DNA from: JAWXBA01 sp048499805
GTDB lineage: Bacteria > Gemmatimonadota > Gemmatimonadetes > Gemmatimonadales > GWC2-71-9
Length of the DNA: 64,000 nucleotides
Reading direction: 5' to 3'
NCBI GenBank assembly: GCA_048499805.1
Contig: JASNZF010000005.1
Span: 186,001 to 250,000, forward strand
Below, in pieces: positions 1 to 7,784 of the stretch. The position numbers and the translations under genes are program-made. Below the pieces are notes generated by a model that saw nothing but the letters and a program-made list of their open reading frames with translations, did no database searches and was not told where the DNA came from. How positions within the stretch are numbered: the stretch's first letter is position 1; each line of letters begins with the position of its first letter.

Positions 1-1305
1 CCGGAGCGCGGCGGGGTTGGTGGCGGCGGCGGTTGCGGCCGGCGCTTCCGCATCGACCTTCGCTTCCGGTGCTCGGGGGGCCTGGGTGGCCGCCGGGGCG
101 GCCGCGGCGGCCTCCCGTGCCTGCGCCTTGATCCGCTTCAGCTGGACCGGATTCGGGGAGATTTCGTAGTTGTCCTCGCCGAGCTTCTTCACGTCCGCCA
201 CCTCGGCGTCGTTGGCCTGGCGGAGCAGCTTGAAGAAGCGGCCGGTGTCGAGCAGCGGGTCCTCGCGACCGTGCAGGGCCGACATCCGGGCACGGAGCGC
301 CTCGTGGGGGGCAGGCGCCGGCAATTCCAGGATGGCGCGCCCCAGGAGGGAGAAGGCCTCGGCCAGGGTGAGCTGCCCGCTCGAGGCGGGAGCGCTCGCC
401 GCCGCGGCGATCGACGGTGCCGGCTTCTCGGCGACGGCCTCTTCGGCCCGCCCGCGCCCGCGACCCCGACCGCGGCCCCGGTCGCGTTCACGGCCCTTGG
501 CCCGGCCGCCCTCCGCCGCCGGCTTCTCGGCCGGCGCCGCGGCGCCCTTCCGCGACGGCGCCGCCGCGGCCTTGCCCTGGATGGCGGCCACCTCGTACTG
601 CCCGTTTTCGAGCTTGGTGACCTTGATCAGCCCCCGGGTCCCCGCCTCGGTGACGAACTTGCTGAACCGGTTGAAGCCGGCGTTGCTCTCGTCGAAGTTG
701 GGATCGATCTGCTGCATCACCTGCTTGAGGCGGTCGGAGCGCATGACGTCGTCGTTCTGCGTCATCTTGGCCACGGCCTCGCCGACCAGCTCCCACGGGT
801 CCCGCTGGACCGACGGCAGGTCCGACTCCTTGGTCAGCCCCGCCAGGTCGCTGTAGGAGTAGTACTCGTCGCAGTTCTGGATCAGGATGTCGCTGGCCGA
901 CTCCCGGATCCCCACGCCGACGACGTACTTGCCGTATTCCTTGAGCTTGATCACCAGGGTCGAGAAGTCGCTGTCCCCGGAGAGCAGGATGAAGGTCCCG
1001 ATCTCGGGCCGGGTGAAGACCAGCTCGATCGCATCGACCGCCAGGCGGATGTCGGTGGCGTTCTTCTTGTTGGTGCCGAAGGCGGGCGCGAAGATCAGGT
1101 CGATCGACGACTCGGAGAGTGGCACGATGTACTGCGGGTAGCGCCGCCAGTCGGCATAGGCGCGCTGGACCGCCACCTTCCCCTTGATGATGTCGCTGCT
1201 CATCAGGGTGCGGAGCTCCTTGGTCAGGTCGCTCCGGATGCCGAGGGTCACGTTGTCGAAGTCGATCAGGAGGGCAGCGTGCGGCGCAATGGTGGGCCAC
1301 TGCAT
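1..1305 (-). CDS. NYN (LabA/DUF88-like) domain protein with OST-HTH-like regions, 3' end outside the window
   Basis: The reading frame is open from an ATG at 1305 to the window edge, so at least 435 codons are present and the C-terminus is missing. The first ~160 residues fit a NYN/LabA-type PIN-fold domain: a LLIDFDNV start with an acidic metal-site residue, a TDIRLAVDA segment, and LLSGDSDFSTLV with two further conserved aspartates. A region at about 180-260 (FNRFSKFV, LENGQYEVAA) resembles an OST-HTH/LOTUS module, and a second one appears near 340-390 (LGEDNYEISP). They are separated by an Arg/Gly-Arg and Ala/Pro-rich linker around 270-300. NYN domains are RNase-like and OST-HTH domains bind RNA, so an RNA-processing role is inferred. 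It is the last visible gene of the minus-strand run that starts at 7441 and lies 276 bp below the epimerase gene, so it may have its own promoter; a TATCTT-like -10 occurs near 1535. Confidence 0.8.
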   Translation of the reverse strand, partial: MQWPTIAPHAALLIDFDNVTLGIRSDLTKELRTLMSSDIIKGKVAVQRAYADWRRYPQYIVPLSESSIDLIFAPAFGTNKKNATDIRLAVDAIELVFTRPEIGTFILLSGDSDFSTLVIKLKEYGKYVVGVGIRESASDILIQNCDEYYSYSDLAGLTKESDLPSVQRDPWELVGEAVAKMTQNDDVMRSDRLKQVMQQIDPNFDESNAGFNRFSKFVTEAGTRGLIKVTKLENGQYEVAAIQGKAAAAPSRKGAAAPAEKPAAEGGRAKGRERDRGRGRGRGRGRAEEAVAEKPAPSIAAAASAPASSGQLTLAEAFSLLGRAILELPAPAPHEALRARMSALHGREDPLLDTGRFFKLLRQANDAEVADVKKLGEDNYEISPNPVQLKRIKAQAREAAAAAPAATQAPRAPEAKVDAEAPAATAAATNPAALR

Positions 1306-1581
1306 GCTGGGGGCGGCCGGCGCGGCCGACCGGCCAGCCCGCGAAGAGGGGTGCGTCACGAAGGATTCGTCTCCAGCCCTGCCGCTGGACGGTGCCTGGA
1401 CGCTTCACCTGACCGAACCGGCCGGAGGGAAGTCGCGCAGGAGCGCCAGTGGATGCGGGCATGCGTTGTCAGTGCGGCTCGGACCCCGTTGGTCCGGCGC
1501 TCGGCCCGGGCGCCTTGCCCGGACCAAGTCCCAAAGATAATCCCCCTGCCCGCGGTTCCGTAGGGCCGGAGACTCCCGGAC

Positions 1582-2673
1582 CTAGAGGTCGTGGCACAGG
1601 GCCTGGAGAATCCGCTCGGCCGCCCGGCCGTCCCACCCCTCCGGGTGGCCCGGCCGGAACGCCCCGGCGGCGCGCGCGGCCAGGACCTCTGCCACCGAGG
1701 CCCCGATCGCCTGGCGATTGCTGGGCACCAGGCGGTTGGTGCCCTCGGTGATCGTCACCGGACGCTCGGTGTTGGGGCGCGCGGTCAGGCAGGGGACGCC
1801 CAGGACGGTGGTCTCCTCCTGGAGGCCACCGGAATCGGTCAGGACCAGGGTGGCGGAGTCGAGCAGGGACACCGTCTCGAGGTAGCCGAGCGGTTCCAGC
1901 AGGCGGACCCGCTCGAGGAGGCGGTCCATCCCGAATTCGGTGATCCGCTTCCGGGTCCGCGGGTGCACGGCAAAGAGGACCGGCATGCGCCCGGCGAGGT
2001 CGTCGAGCGCACCCAGCAGCTCGCGCAGCGGCTGGGACTCGTCCACGTTGGAGGGCCGGTGCAGCGTGACGAAGGCATACTCCCCGCCTGCCACGCCAAG
2101 GGCGGCGGCCATCCGGCGCTCCCGGGCGCGCTCCCGCAGGTGCAGCAGGGTGTCCACCATGACGTTGCCGACGAACCGGATCCGCGAGGCGGGGATTCCC
2201 TCGGCCAGGAGGTTGGCGTCGCCATCCCGGCTTGGCGTCAGCAGCAGGTGCGCCATCTGGTCGGTGAGCAGCCGGTTCACCTCTTCCGGCATCCCCCGGT
2301 CGCGGCTCCGCAGCCCGGCCTCGACGTGGGCCACCTGGATCCCCTTCTTCACCGCGACCAGGGCGCAGGCCACGGTGGAGTTCACGTCCCCATAGACCAC
2401 CACCCAGTCGGGCCGGTGGGCATCAAGGACCGGCTCGAACCCCAGCATGATCCGCGCGGTCTGCTCGGCGTGACTGCCGGACCCGACCCCCAGGTTCTCA
2501 TCGGCCTCGGGCAGGTCCAGGTCGGCGAAGAAGGTGTCGGACATCGCCCGGTCGTAGTGCTGGCCGGTGTGCACCAGGAGCTGCTGGATGCCCGGCTGGG
2601 CGCGCCCGGCGCGCAAGACCGGGGCGGCCTTCATGAAATTGGGGCGTGCCCCCACGACATGGAGAATCTTCAC
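1582..2673 (-). CDS. wecB: UDP-N-acetylglucosamine 2-epimerase (non-hydrolysing)
   Basis: The 363-residue product interconverts UDP-GlcNAc and UDP-ManNAc in the cytoplasm, supplying ManNAc-type sugars for polysaccharide. The N-terminus KILHVVGARPNFMK and the later GQHYD, VYGDVNST, HVEAGLRS, PEEVNR and TDSGGLQEE motifs are characteristic of the family, including the conserved Asp, Glu and His residues of the active site. I chose the GTG at 2673 because AAGGATGG lies about 8 nt upstream and because the protein then begins exactly where family members begin. An in-frame extension to 2748 would add 25 low-quality residues. It follows the sulfatase-fold gene by 96 bp on the same strand and is probably in the same transcription unit. 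WecB is a strong family call; the actual sugar made is not known. Confidence 0.93.
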   Translation of the reverse strand: MKILHVVGARPNFMKAAPVLRAGRAQPGIQQLLVHTGQHYDRAMSDTFFADLDLPEADENLGVGSGSHAEQTARIMLGFEPVLDAHRPDWVVVYGDVNSTVACALVAVKKGIQVAHVEAGLRSRDRGMPEEVNRLLTDQMAHLLLTPSRDGDANLLAEGIPASRIRFVGNVMVDTLLHLRERARERRMAAALGVAGGEYAFVTLHRPSNVDESQPLRELLGALDDLAGRMPVLFAVHPRTRKRITEFGMDRLLERVRLLEPLGYLETVSLLDSATLVLTDSGGLQEETTVLGVPCLTARPNTERPVTITEGTNRLVPSNRQAIGASVAEVLAARAAGAFRPGHPEGWDGRAAERILQALCHDL

Positions 2674-2769
2674 GAGCGGTCCATCCTTGCCTCGAGTACG
2701 GTGGAGCCGGGGCGCCGGCAGGGGCCACTCGGCCCACACGGCGGTCACCGGCGAAGAGCAGGCGTCGCC

Positions 2770-4770
2770 CTAGGGAGGATCGCCGCGGGCCACGGCATCC
2801 AGGTTCAGGTGCCGCGCCACGCGCGGCGCCACCTCCAGCCACTCCCGGAGTTGCCCGGCCCGGGGACCCGTCGTCACGAGGGGCCGGCCAATCGCCGCGC
2901 AGGGTGCAGCCACGTCGGTCATCCGCGAGTACGCCAGGCAGTCCTCGCCCGCGAGGATGCCGTTGACGCCGGAGTAGTCCTCCGCGAGGAGCAGGATCCG
3001 GCGCTCCGCCGACGGGGGGCACCAGACCGGCACGCCTTGACCGGGCTCCCGCGCCGCCGCCAGGCCCAGCAGCCCGGCCAGCGACTCCACGAGGTCGACA
3101 TGCGAGGTGGGATGGTCCACCACCACCGGCCCGGACCAGACCCCCGGCGCCGCGATCAGCAGGGGAACCCCGAAGGTGTACCGGCTCACCTGCCCCGGCG
3201 CGATCGCCGGGTCCTCGGTGCGAGTCCGGACCCCGTGGTCCGCCGTCACCACCAGGACCGTGGTGCTGTCCCACCCGCGCGCCTCGAGCAGGTCGAGCAG
3301 GTCGCCGATCCACTGGTCCTGGAGCACCAGCCGCGCCATGCTCGCCTCCCGGGGGGTCCGTCCCGGGTCGTTCCAGGGACCGTGGCCCACCTGCGGCAGG
3401 ATGAACGACGCGAACGGGACCCCGCCCCGCTTGGCGGCCTCGAGGTCGCCCACCATCCGGCGCCACGCGAGCTGATCCTGGGCCAGGCGCCGGCGCACCA
3501 TGGCATCGTCCCACAACCCCGCCCCCGGCCACAACCGGGCCCCCCGCGACGACGGCGGCGGGGTACGCAGCACCGAGTCCACCGCCGCGGGGTGGGCCTC
3601 GCTCACGAACAGCTGCTGCAATCCTGCGACCTGGTACATCGGCTGGTCGAAACCACCCCGGTCCAGGAACGGCACGTAGACGGAGGTCCGGTATCCCGCT
3701 CCGGCCAGCCGCGTGCCGATGGCGTCGGGAAGCGGTACCGAAGCCCGGCTGACGAGCTCCCGCCGCCCGGGGGAATAACGCCCCGTCAACAGTGAAAAGA
3801 CCGCATCGCTCGAGAAGGGGTGAGTCGTGAAGTGGCGGGTCGCCACCAGGGCGTGCTCACGGACCCGTGCCACCCCCGGGAGCACCCCCTCGTCCAGGGC
3901 GCGTTCCATCACCTCCGCCGCCACCGACTCGAGGACGATCACGACCAGGTCGGCCTGGCGGGCGGCGCCCACGAAGTCGGAGCCATCCGCTTCGCAGGCA
4001 TTGGCTTGCAGGAGGTCGGCGTTTTCCCCCGTGAGTGGCCCGTCGGAGCCCGGCCACCCCGCCAACCGCAGCTCGGCGCCGAACTCGGCCAGGGTCAGGG
4101 ACTGGAACGGCCAGGCCTGTCGGAACCGCCACGCCGTCGCCCCCGAGGTGAACAGCAGGATCGCGCCCACTCCCAGCATCAGGGCCGCCTCGCCGGCGAC
4201 CAGGCGGACCAGGCCGCCCGGCGGCTGGCGACGCCGGATCCAGGCCTGTCCCGCGGCGTAGGCCACCCCGCAGAGGACGGCGAGCCCCAGGAGCTTGAGC
4301 AGCGCCCGGGTGCTGACGTACTTGGCCAGGAAGTCGGGTTGACTGCGGACCCACCCGAAGGCCTCCGCCAGCATGTCGGGGGTGGGGAATCGCCCGACGT
4401 TGCTCATCGTCAGCATCGCCGTGAAGCTCCAGAGCAGCGTCGCCACGCAGTATCCCGCGACGATCGCGGCGCCCAGCCGTCGCGAGCACCAGTAGCCCGC
4501 CGCGGCAACCAGGAGCGGCAGGACGAGGAGCGAGAGGAGCAGGTCCCACGAGAGGAAGCTGAGCTGGACGGCCAACCCGAGGTCGGCGGGCACCGACCCA
4601 CCGTTGAGGCGGCTGATGGCCAGGAATCCGGCGGTCGAGCCCTGCAGGAAGTGCCACTTGGCGTAGACGGGCAGCACGCCCGCCGTGGCTGCCGCCAGGA
4701 AGCCTGCCACCGCACGGGCCTTGCGCTCGGCCATGGGCATGTCCGGAGGGACCCCGTCGCGCGAGCCCAT
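2770..4770 (-). CDS. Membrane-anchored sulfatase/phosphoglycerol-transferase-fold protein
   Basis: This 666-residue protein has about five predicted membrane segments in the first ~230 residues, followed by an alkaline-phosphatase/sulfatase-like domain facing the periplasm. Visible motifs are VIVLESVAAEVM (metal-ligand Glu), FTTHPFSSDAVFSLLTGRY (region of the Ser/Thr nucleophile), and VTADHGVRTRTED (Asp-His metal pair). This layout matches LtaS/OpgB-type phosphoglycerol or phosphoethanolamine transferases, which decorate surface glycans, so decoration of the EPS or of lipid-linked sugar is inferred. The ATG at 4770 has GAGGGG about 5 nt upstream. It sits between the histidine kinase (stop at 4842) and the epimerase. 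A true sulfatase is less likely because no C-x-P-S-R maturation motif is visible. Confidence 0.75.
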   Translation of the reverse strand: MGSRDGVPPDMPMAERKARAVAGFLAAATAGVLPVYAKWHFLQGSTAGFLAISRLNGGSVPADLGLAVQLSFLSWDLLLSLLVLPLLVAAAGYWCSRRLGAAIVAGYCVATLLWSFTAMLTMSNVGRFPTPDMLAEAFGWVRSQPDFLAKYVSTRALLKLLGLAVLCGVAYAAGQAWIRRRQPPGGLVRLVAGEAALMLGVGAILLFTSGATAWRFRQAWPFQSLTLAEFGAELRLAGWPGSDGPLTGENADLLQANACEADGSDFVGAARQADLVVIVLESVAAEVMERALDEGVLPGVARVREHALVATRHFTTHPFSSDAVFSLLTGRYSPGRRELVSRASVPLPDAIGTRLAGAGYRTSVYVPFLDRGGFDQPMYQVAGLQQLFVSEAHPAAVDSVLRTPPPSSRGARLWPGAGLWDDAMVRRRLAQDQLAWRRMVGDLEAAKRGGVPFASFILPQVGHGPWNDPGRTPREASMARLVLQDQWIGDLLDLLEARGWDSTTVLVVTADHGVRTRTEDPAIAPGQVSRYTFGVPLLIAAPGVWSGPVVVDHPTSHVDLVESLAGLLGLAAAREPGQGVPVWCPPSAERRILLLAEDYSGVNGILAGEDCLAYSRMTDVAAPCAAIGRPLVTTGPRAGQLREWLEVAPRVARHLNLDAVARGDPP

Positions 4771-4841
4771 GCCGACCCCTCAGGCGCCGGAAGCAGCCCG
4801 GCCACTGCCGGGGCGCGTTGCGCTCGCTTCCTCTCGGGCGC

Positions 4842-5915
4842 TCATGACACCATGACCGGCGGCAGCGCCAGGCTGAAGTGGAACCGGGTCCCCTCCCCTG
4901 GCGCGGTCGTCACCTGCATCTGCCCGCCCATGGCCTCGACCAGCTTCCGGCAGATCGAGAGCCCCAGCCCGGACCCGCTGAAGGCGTAGTCGCGCTCCTT
5001 CTGCCGGCGCCGGAACGGTTCGAAGAGCATCTCCATCGCCTCGGGCGGAATGCCGCGCCCGGTGTCCCGGACCACGAACTCCACCTGGTCCCCGGCACCC
5101 TCCGTCGCGCGGATCTCGACGAACCCGGTGTCGCTGAACTTGAGGGCATTGGTCGTGAGGTTGAGCAGCACCCGCGAGAGGGCCACCGAGTGGCCGACCC
5201 GGATGAGTCCCTCGGGGACGATGAGCCGGACCTCGAGCCCCTTCTCCTCGGCAATCGGCTGGACGATGTCGCGCACCGAGAGCAGGATGTCGGAGAGCGA
5301 GAACGGCAGCGGCTCCATGTCCACCAGGCGGTCGCCGCCCCGGGCCAGCTCGATGACGTCGCTGGCCACGGAACTCAGGCCAAAGGCGGCGCTGTAGATC
5401 AGGCCGAGCTGGCGCTCCTGCAGGGGCGTGACGGGACCGCTCCTCCCACGCTGGAGGGTCTCAGCCAGGAAGAGGATCGAGGTCAGCGGCGACCGGAGGT
5501 CGTGCGCCACCTCGACGACCAGTTCCAGGCCATCGGGGCCGGAGAGGCGATCGGAGAAGCGCTGGTCCCAGCGCGGTTCCATCGCGCGGGTCACCTCCTC
5601 CAGGCTCTGCATCAGCTGCAGCAGGGACTTCCCGTCGGGCGGAGGATCGAGGGCGCGCAACTCGGCCAGCAGGGTGGCCTGGATGCGGCGCAGCAGCCGA
5701 CGCGTCAGGTGCGTGGCGGCCAGCTCCCCCGGGATGCTGCCGGTCTCGAGACTGGCGCGGAGCGCCGCCTCGAGGCCCGAGGCATGGCGGGTCACTTCCT
5801 CCATGGAGGCGGCGTCGACGCGGAGGGTCCCCCCCCATTCGCCCGCCACCTGCCGGGACACCGCGGTCAGCGCCGCGAGGATCCGGGGATCAGTAGGGGT
5901 GCGGGAGGCGGTCAC
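4842..5915 (-). CDS. Soluble histidine kinase, partner of the adjacent sigma-54 regulator (PrsK-like role)
   Basis: The 357-residue product has a complete kinase core: H-box VAHDLRSPLTSI (phosphoacceptor His near residue 137), N-box LNLTTNALKF, G1 DTGRGIP and G2 GSGLGLSI. The first ~120 residues are helical with no recognisable PAS, GAF or membrane segment, so the signal is probably intracellular or comes through a partner protein. The GTG start overlaps the stop of the upstream response regulator in a GTGA arrangement, so the two are translationally coupled. Genes named prsK and prsR control PEP-CTERM genes in other bacteria, but classical PrsK is a large membrane protein, so only the role and not the orthology is suggested. 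Confidence 0.85.
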   Translation of the reverse strand: MTASRTPTDPRILAALTAVSRQVAGEWGGTLRVDAASMEEVTRHASGLEAALRASLETGSIPGELAATHLTRRLLRRIQATLLAELRALDPPPDGKSLLQLMQSLEEVTRAMEPRWDQRFSDRLSGPDGLELVVEVAHDLRSPLTSILFLAETLQRGRSGPVTPLQERQLGLIYSAAFGLSSVASDVIELARGGDRLVDMEPLPFSLSDILLSVRDIVQPIAEEKGLEVRLIVPEGLIRVGHSVALSRVLLNLTTNALKFSDTGFVEIRATEGAGDQVEFVVRDTGRGIPPEAMEMLFEPFRRRQKERDYAFSGSGLGLSICRKLVEAMGGQMQVTTAPGEGTRFHFSLALPPVMVS

Positions 5916-7441
5916 ACACCGTCTCCCGCTCCCTCGTCACGCATGACCTGGTGCTTGTCCATCAGGCGGTAGAGCGTGGTGCGATCCACCCCGGCCAGCC
6001 GGGCCGCCTTGGACATGTTGCCGCCCGCCCGGTTGACCAGGCGACCCAGGTAGTCCTTCTCGAATTGCGCGATGATCCGGTCCTTCGCGGCATGATACGG
6101 CTCGTCGGGAACCGCCAGGGCCAGCGCCCGCTCGGCGTGCGACTGGTTGGCGTCCGGGTCGTCGTAGAGGGAGATGTCGTCGGGGCGGATGACCTGGTCC
6201 GGCTCGACCAGCACCGCCACGTGCTCGATGACATTCTGCAGTTCGCGCACGTTGCCATGCCACGGCCGCGAGCGCAGGAACTGGATGCTCTCCTCGGAGA
6301 GCCGGGGGGTCCGGTCGGCGCTCTGCCGGTGCCGGTGCCAATAGAGGGAGAGGAAGTGGTTGGCCAGCAGCGGGATGTCTTCCTGGCGCTTGCGGAGCGG
6401 CGGCAGGGTGATCGGCACCACCCGGAGGCGATAGAAGAGGTCGCCACGGAGCAGTCCCGAGTCCACCGCCTGTTGCGGATCCCGGTTGGTCGCCGAGATG
6501 AAGCGGACATCCACGGTGGCGTCGGTCGTCTCGCTGCCGACCCGCCGCACCACGCCGTCCTGGATCACCCGCAGCAGCTTGGCCTGCAGCGGCAGCGGCA
6601 TCTCGGTCAGCTCGTCGAGGAACAGGGTGGCGCCGTTGGCGGTCTCCAGGAGGCCGGGCTTGTCGCGGTCGGCGCCGGTGAAGGCGCCCTTGCGGTGGCC
6701 AAACATCTCGGACTCGAGCAGCGGCTCCGGCAGGGCGGCGCAATTGATCGCCACCATCGACTTGCGGTTGCGGCGGCTGTTCTGGTGGATGAACTGGGCA
6801 ATGACCTCCTTGCCCGTCCCGCTCTCGCCGGCAATGAACACGGAGGCGTCGGTCGGGGCTACCTTTCGGGCCAGCTCGACCGCCTTCCGGAAGACGGGCG
6901 AAATGCCGATGAGGGCCAGCCCCTCGCTGTGGCTGTTCTGGCTCTGGACCTGCTGCCGCAACTCGCTCGCCTCGCGATTCACCATGACGGCGTGGGAGGC
7001 GCGGCCGATGAGGACCTGCAGGTGCGTGGCGCTGAACGGCTTGGGCAGGTAGTCCCAGGCCCCGGCCCGCAGCGCCTCGATGCTCGACGTGACGCTCGGG
7101 TTGCCCGTCATCACCACCACGATGGTGTCGCGATGGGCCTCGAGCACCGCCCGGAGCAGCTCCAGCCCGGAGACCTGCGACATGTAGAGGTCGACCAGCA
7201 CGATGTCGAACTTGCGGTTGCGCACCAGGTCGAGCGCCTCTTCGCCCCGCCCCGCCAGGGTGACCGCGAAGCCATCCATCTGGAGCACGCTGGCGCAGCT
7301 CTCCCGCAGGGTGCGCTCGTCGTCGACGAGCAGGATCCGGATGCTCGCCTTCACCTCGGACGGGATGGACAGGGGATCCCTGGCCGCCTCGGGCGGGGTG
7401 TTGAACGGACCGGAGCTTCGGTTGACCAGCGAGCTGCCCAT
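5912..7441 (-). CDS. Sigma-54-dependent response regulator (NtrC family), PrsR-like
   Basis: Domains in order: a receiver (residues ~30-145, LLVDDE acidic pocket, LVDLYMS phospho-Asp, TGNPS, and Lys in LPKPF); an AAA+ domain (~165-400) with Walker A GESGTGKE, the sigma-54 contact loop GAFTGA and Walker B TLFLDELTEM; and a C-terminal Fis-type helix-turn-helix (GNMSKAARLAGVDRTTLYR). It should activate sigma-54 RNA polymerase after phosphorylation by the kinase encoded directly downstream. The start is uncertain: the ATG at 7441 is used here and a GTG at 7453 is the alternative; neither has a good ribosome site. It faces away from the EPS export operon across a 343-bp region that contains one of the TGTTGC-N6-GCAACA repeats, and several sigma-54 promoters lie in the locus, which makes it their prime candidate activator. 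Confidence 0.9.
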   Translation of the reverse strand: MGSSLVNRSSGPFNTPPEAARDPLSIPSEVKASIRILLVDDERTLRESCASVLQMDGFAVTLAGRGEEALDLVRNRKFDIVLVDLYMSQVSGLELLRAVLEAHRDTIVVVMTGNPSVTSSIEALRAGAWDYLPKPFSATHLQVLIGRASHAVMVNREASELRQQVQSQNSHSEGLALIGISPVFRKAVELARKVAPTDASVFIAGESGTGKEVIAQFIHQNSRRNRKSMVAINCAALPEPLLESEMFGHRKGAFTGADRDKPGLLETANGATLFLDELTEMPLPLQAKLLRVIQDGVVRRVGSETTDATVDVRFISATNRDPQQAVDSGLLRGDLFYRLRVVPITLPPLRKRQEDIPLLANHFLSLYWHRHRQSADRTPRLSEESIQFLRSRPWHGNVRELQNVIEHVAVLVEPDQVIRPDDISLYDDPDANQSHAERALALAVPDEPYHAAKDRIIAQFEKDYLGRLVNRAGGNMSKAARLAGVDRTTLYRLMDKHQVMRDEGAGDGV

Positions 7442-7630
7442 AGGAGGGGCCACGGGTTGAGGGATCGAATGGGCGGGACCGAATCACGCGCCGACTCCCT
7501 CCGCCCAGGGGGTCAGGTGGCACGAACGGGAGAGGAAGCGAAAACCGTGCCCCCGATTCGCCGACGCCACACCATGCTGCAGTATCGGCGCACGAAATGG
7601 CGTCCATGCAACAACATACGCTGAGGTAAC

Positions 7631-7658
7631 GCAACATGTATGTTGCATCAACGCAACA
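7631..7658. promoter_or_regulatory. Overlapping inverted repeats, putative activator binding site (copy A)
   Basis: GCAACATGTATGTTGC (7631-7646) is an almost perfect 16-bp palindrome that shares its right half with TGTTGC-ATCAAC-GCAACA (7641-7658). The second form recurs exactly at 47236-47253 and with one mismatch at 11261 and 16574. Its centre lies about 75 bp upstream of the start point predicted for the sigma-54-like promoter at 7698. Binding by the PrsR-like regulator is inferred. Confidence 0.6.
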
Positions 7659-7697
7659 GTTTTGTCACCCCTGGGTCCCGACCCCATCCGCCGATTG

Positions 7698-7714
7698 CGG
7701 TATCGGGTTTGCAT
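7698..7714 (+). promoter_or_regulatory. Weak sigma-54-like -24/-12 promoter upstream of the wzz/BY-kinase gene
   Basis: GG at 7699-7700 and GC at 7711-7712 are separated by exactly 10 nt, with TTTGCA around -12. The -24 side (CGGTATC) is a poor match to TGGCACG. The predicted start near 7724 would give a ~60-nt leader before the ATG at 7785. Confidence 0.35.
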
Positions 7715-7784
7715 TGCTCATCGAGTCGATGCAGCATTCACTGGCAACCATGCGACACCCCAGAGAGCGGGAGTCCTAGACCTC

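Larger units (their letters stand above)
7442..7784. other. Divergent intergenic control region
   Basis: This 343-bp gap separates the regulator operon (minus) from the EPS export operon (plus). It is locally less GC-rich around 7580-7660 and carries four GCAACA/TGTTGC half-sites at 7609, 7631, 7641 and 7653. A weak sigma-54-like promoter at 7698-7714 points toward the export operon. A lone TGGCACG at 7518 has no matching -12 element. I see no small gene here. Confidence 0.6.

Noticed and set aside
488..1462. 324-codon open frame on the minus strand
   Set aside because: It is the same strand as the NYN gene but a different frame; the NYN frame has recognisable motifs and this one does not.
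1591..3795. 734-codon open frame on the plus strand
   Set aside because: It lies opposite the epimerase and sulfatase-fold genes and is a Gly/Arg/Pro/His-rich by-product of high GC third positions.
7205..7210. Coding-region matches to TGTTGC or GCAACA half-sites
   Set aside because: Single half-sites are frequent in coding DNA and carry no spacing partner; only paired intergenic copies were used.
7518..7533. TGGCACG at 7518 considered as a sigma-54 promoter
   Set aside because: The positions where GC is required read AG, so there is no -12 element.
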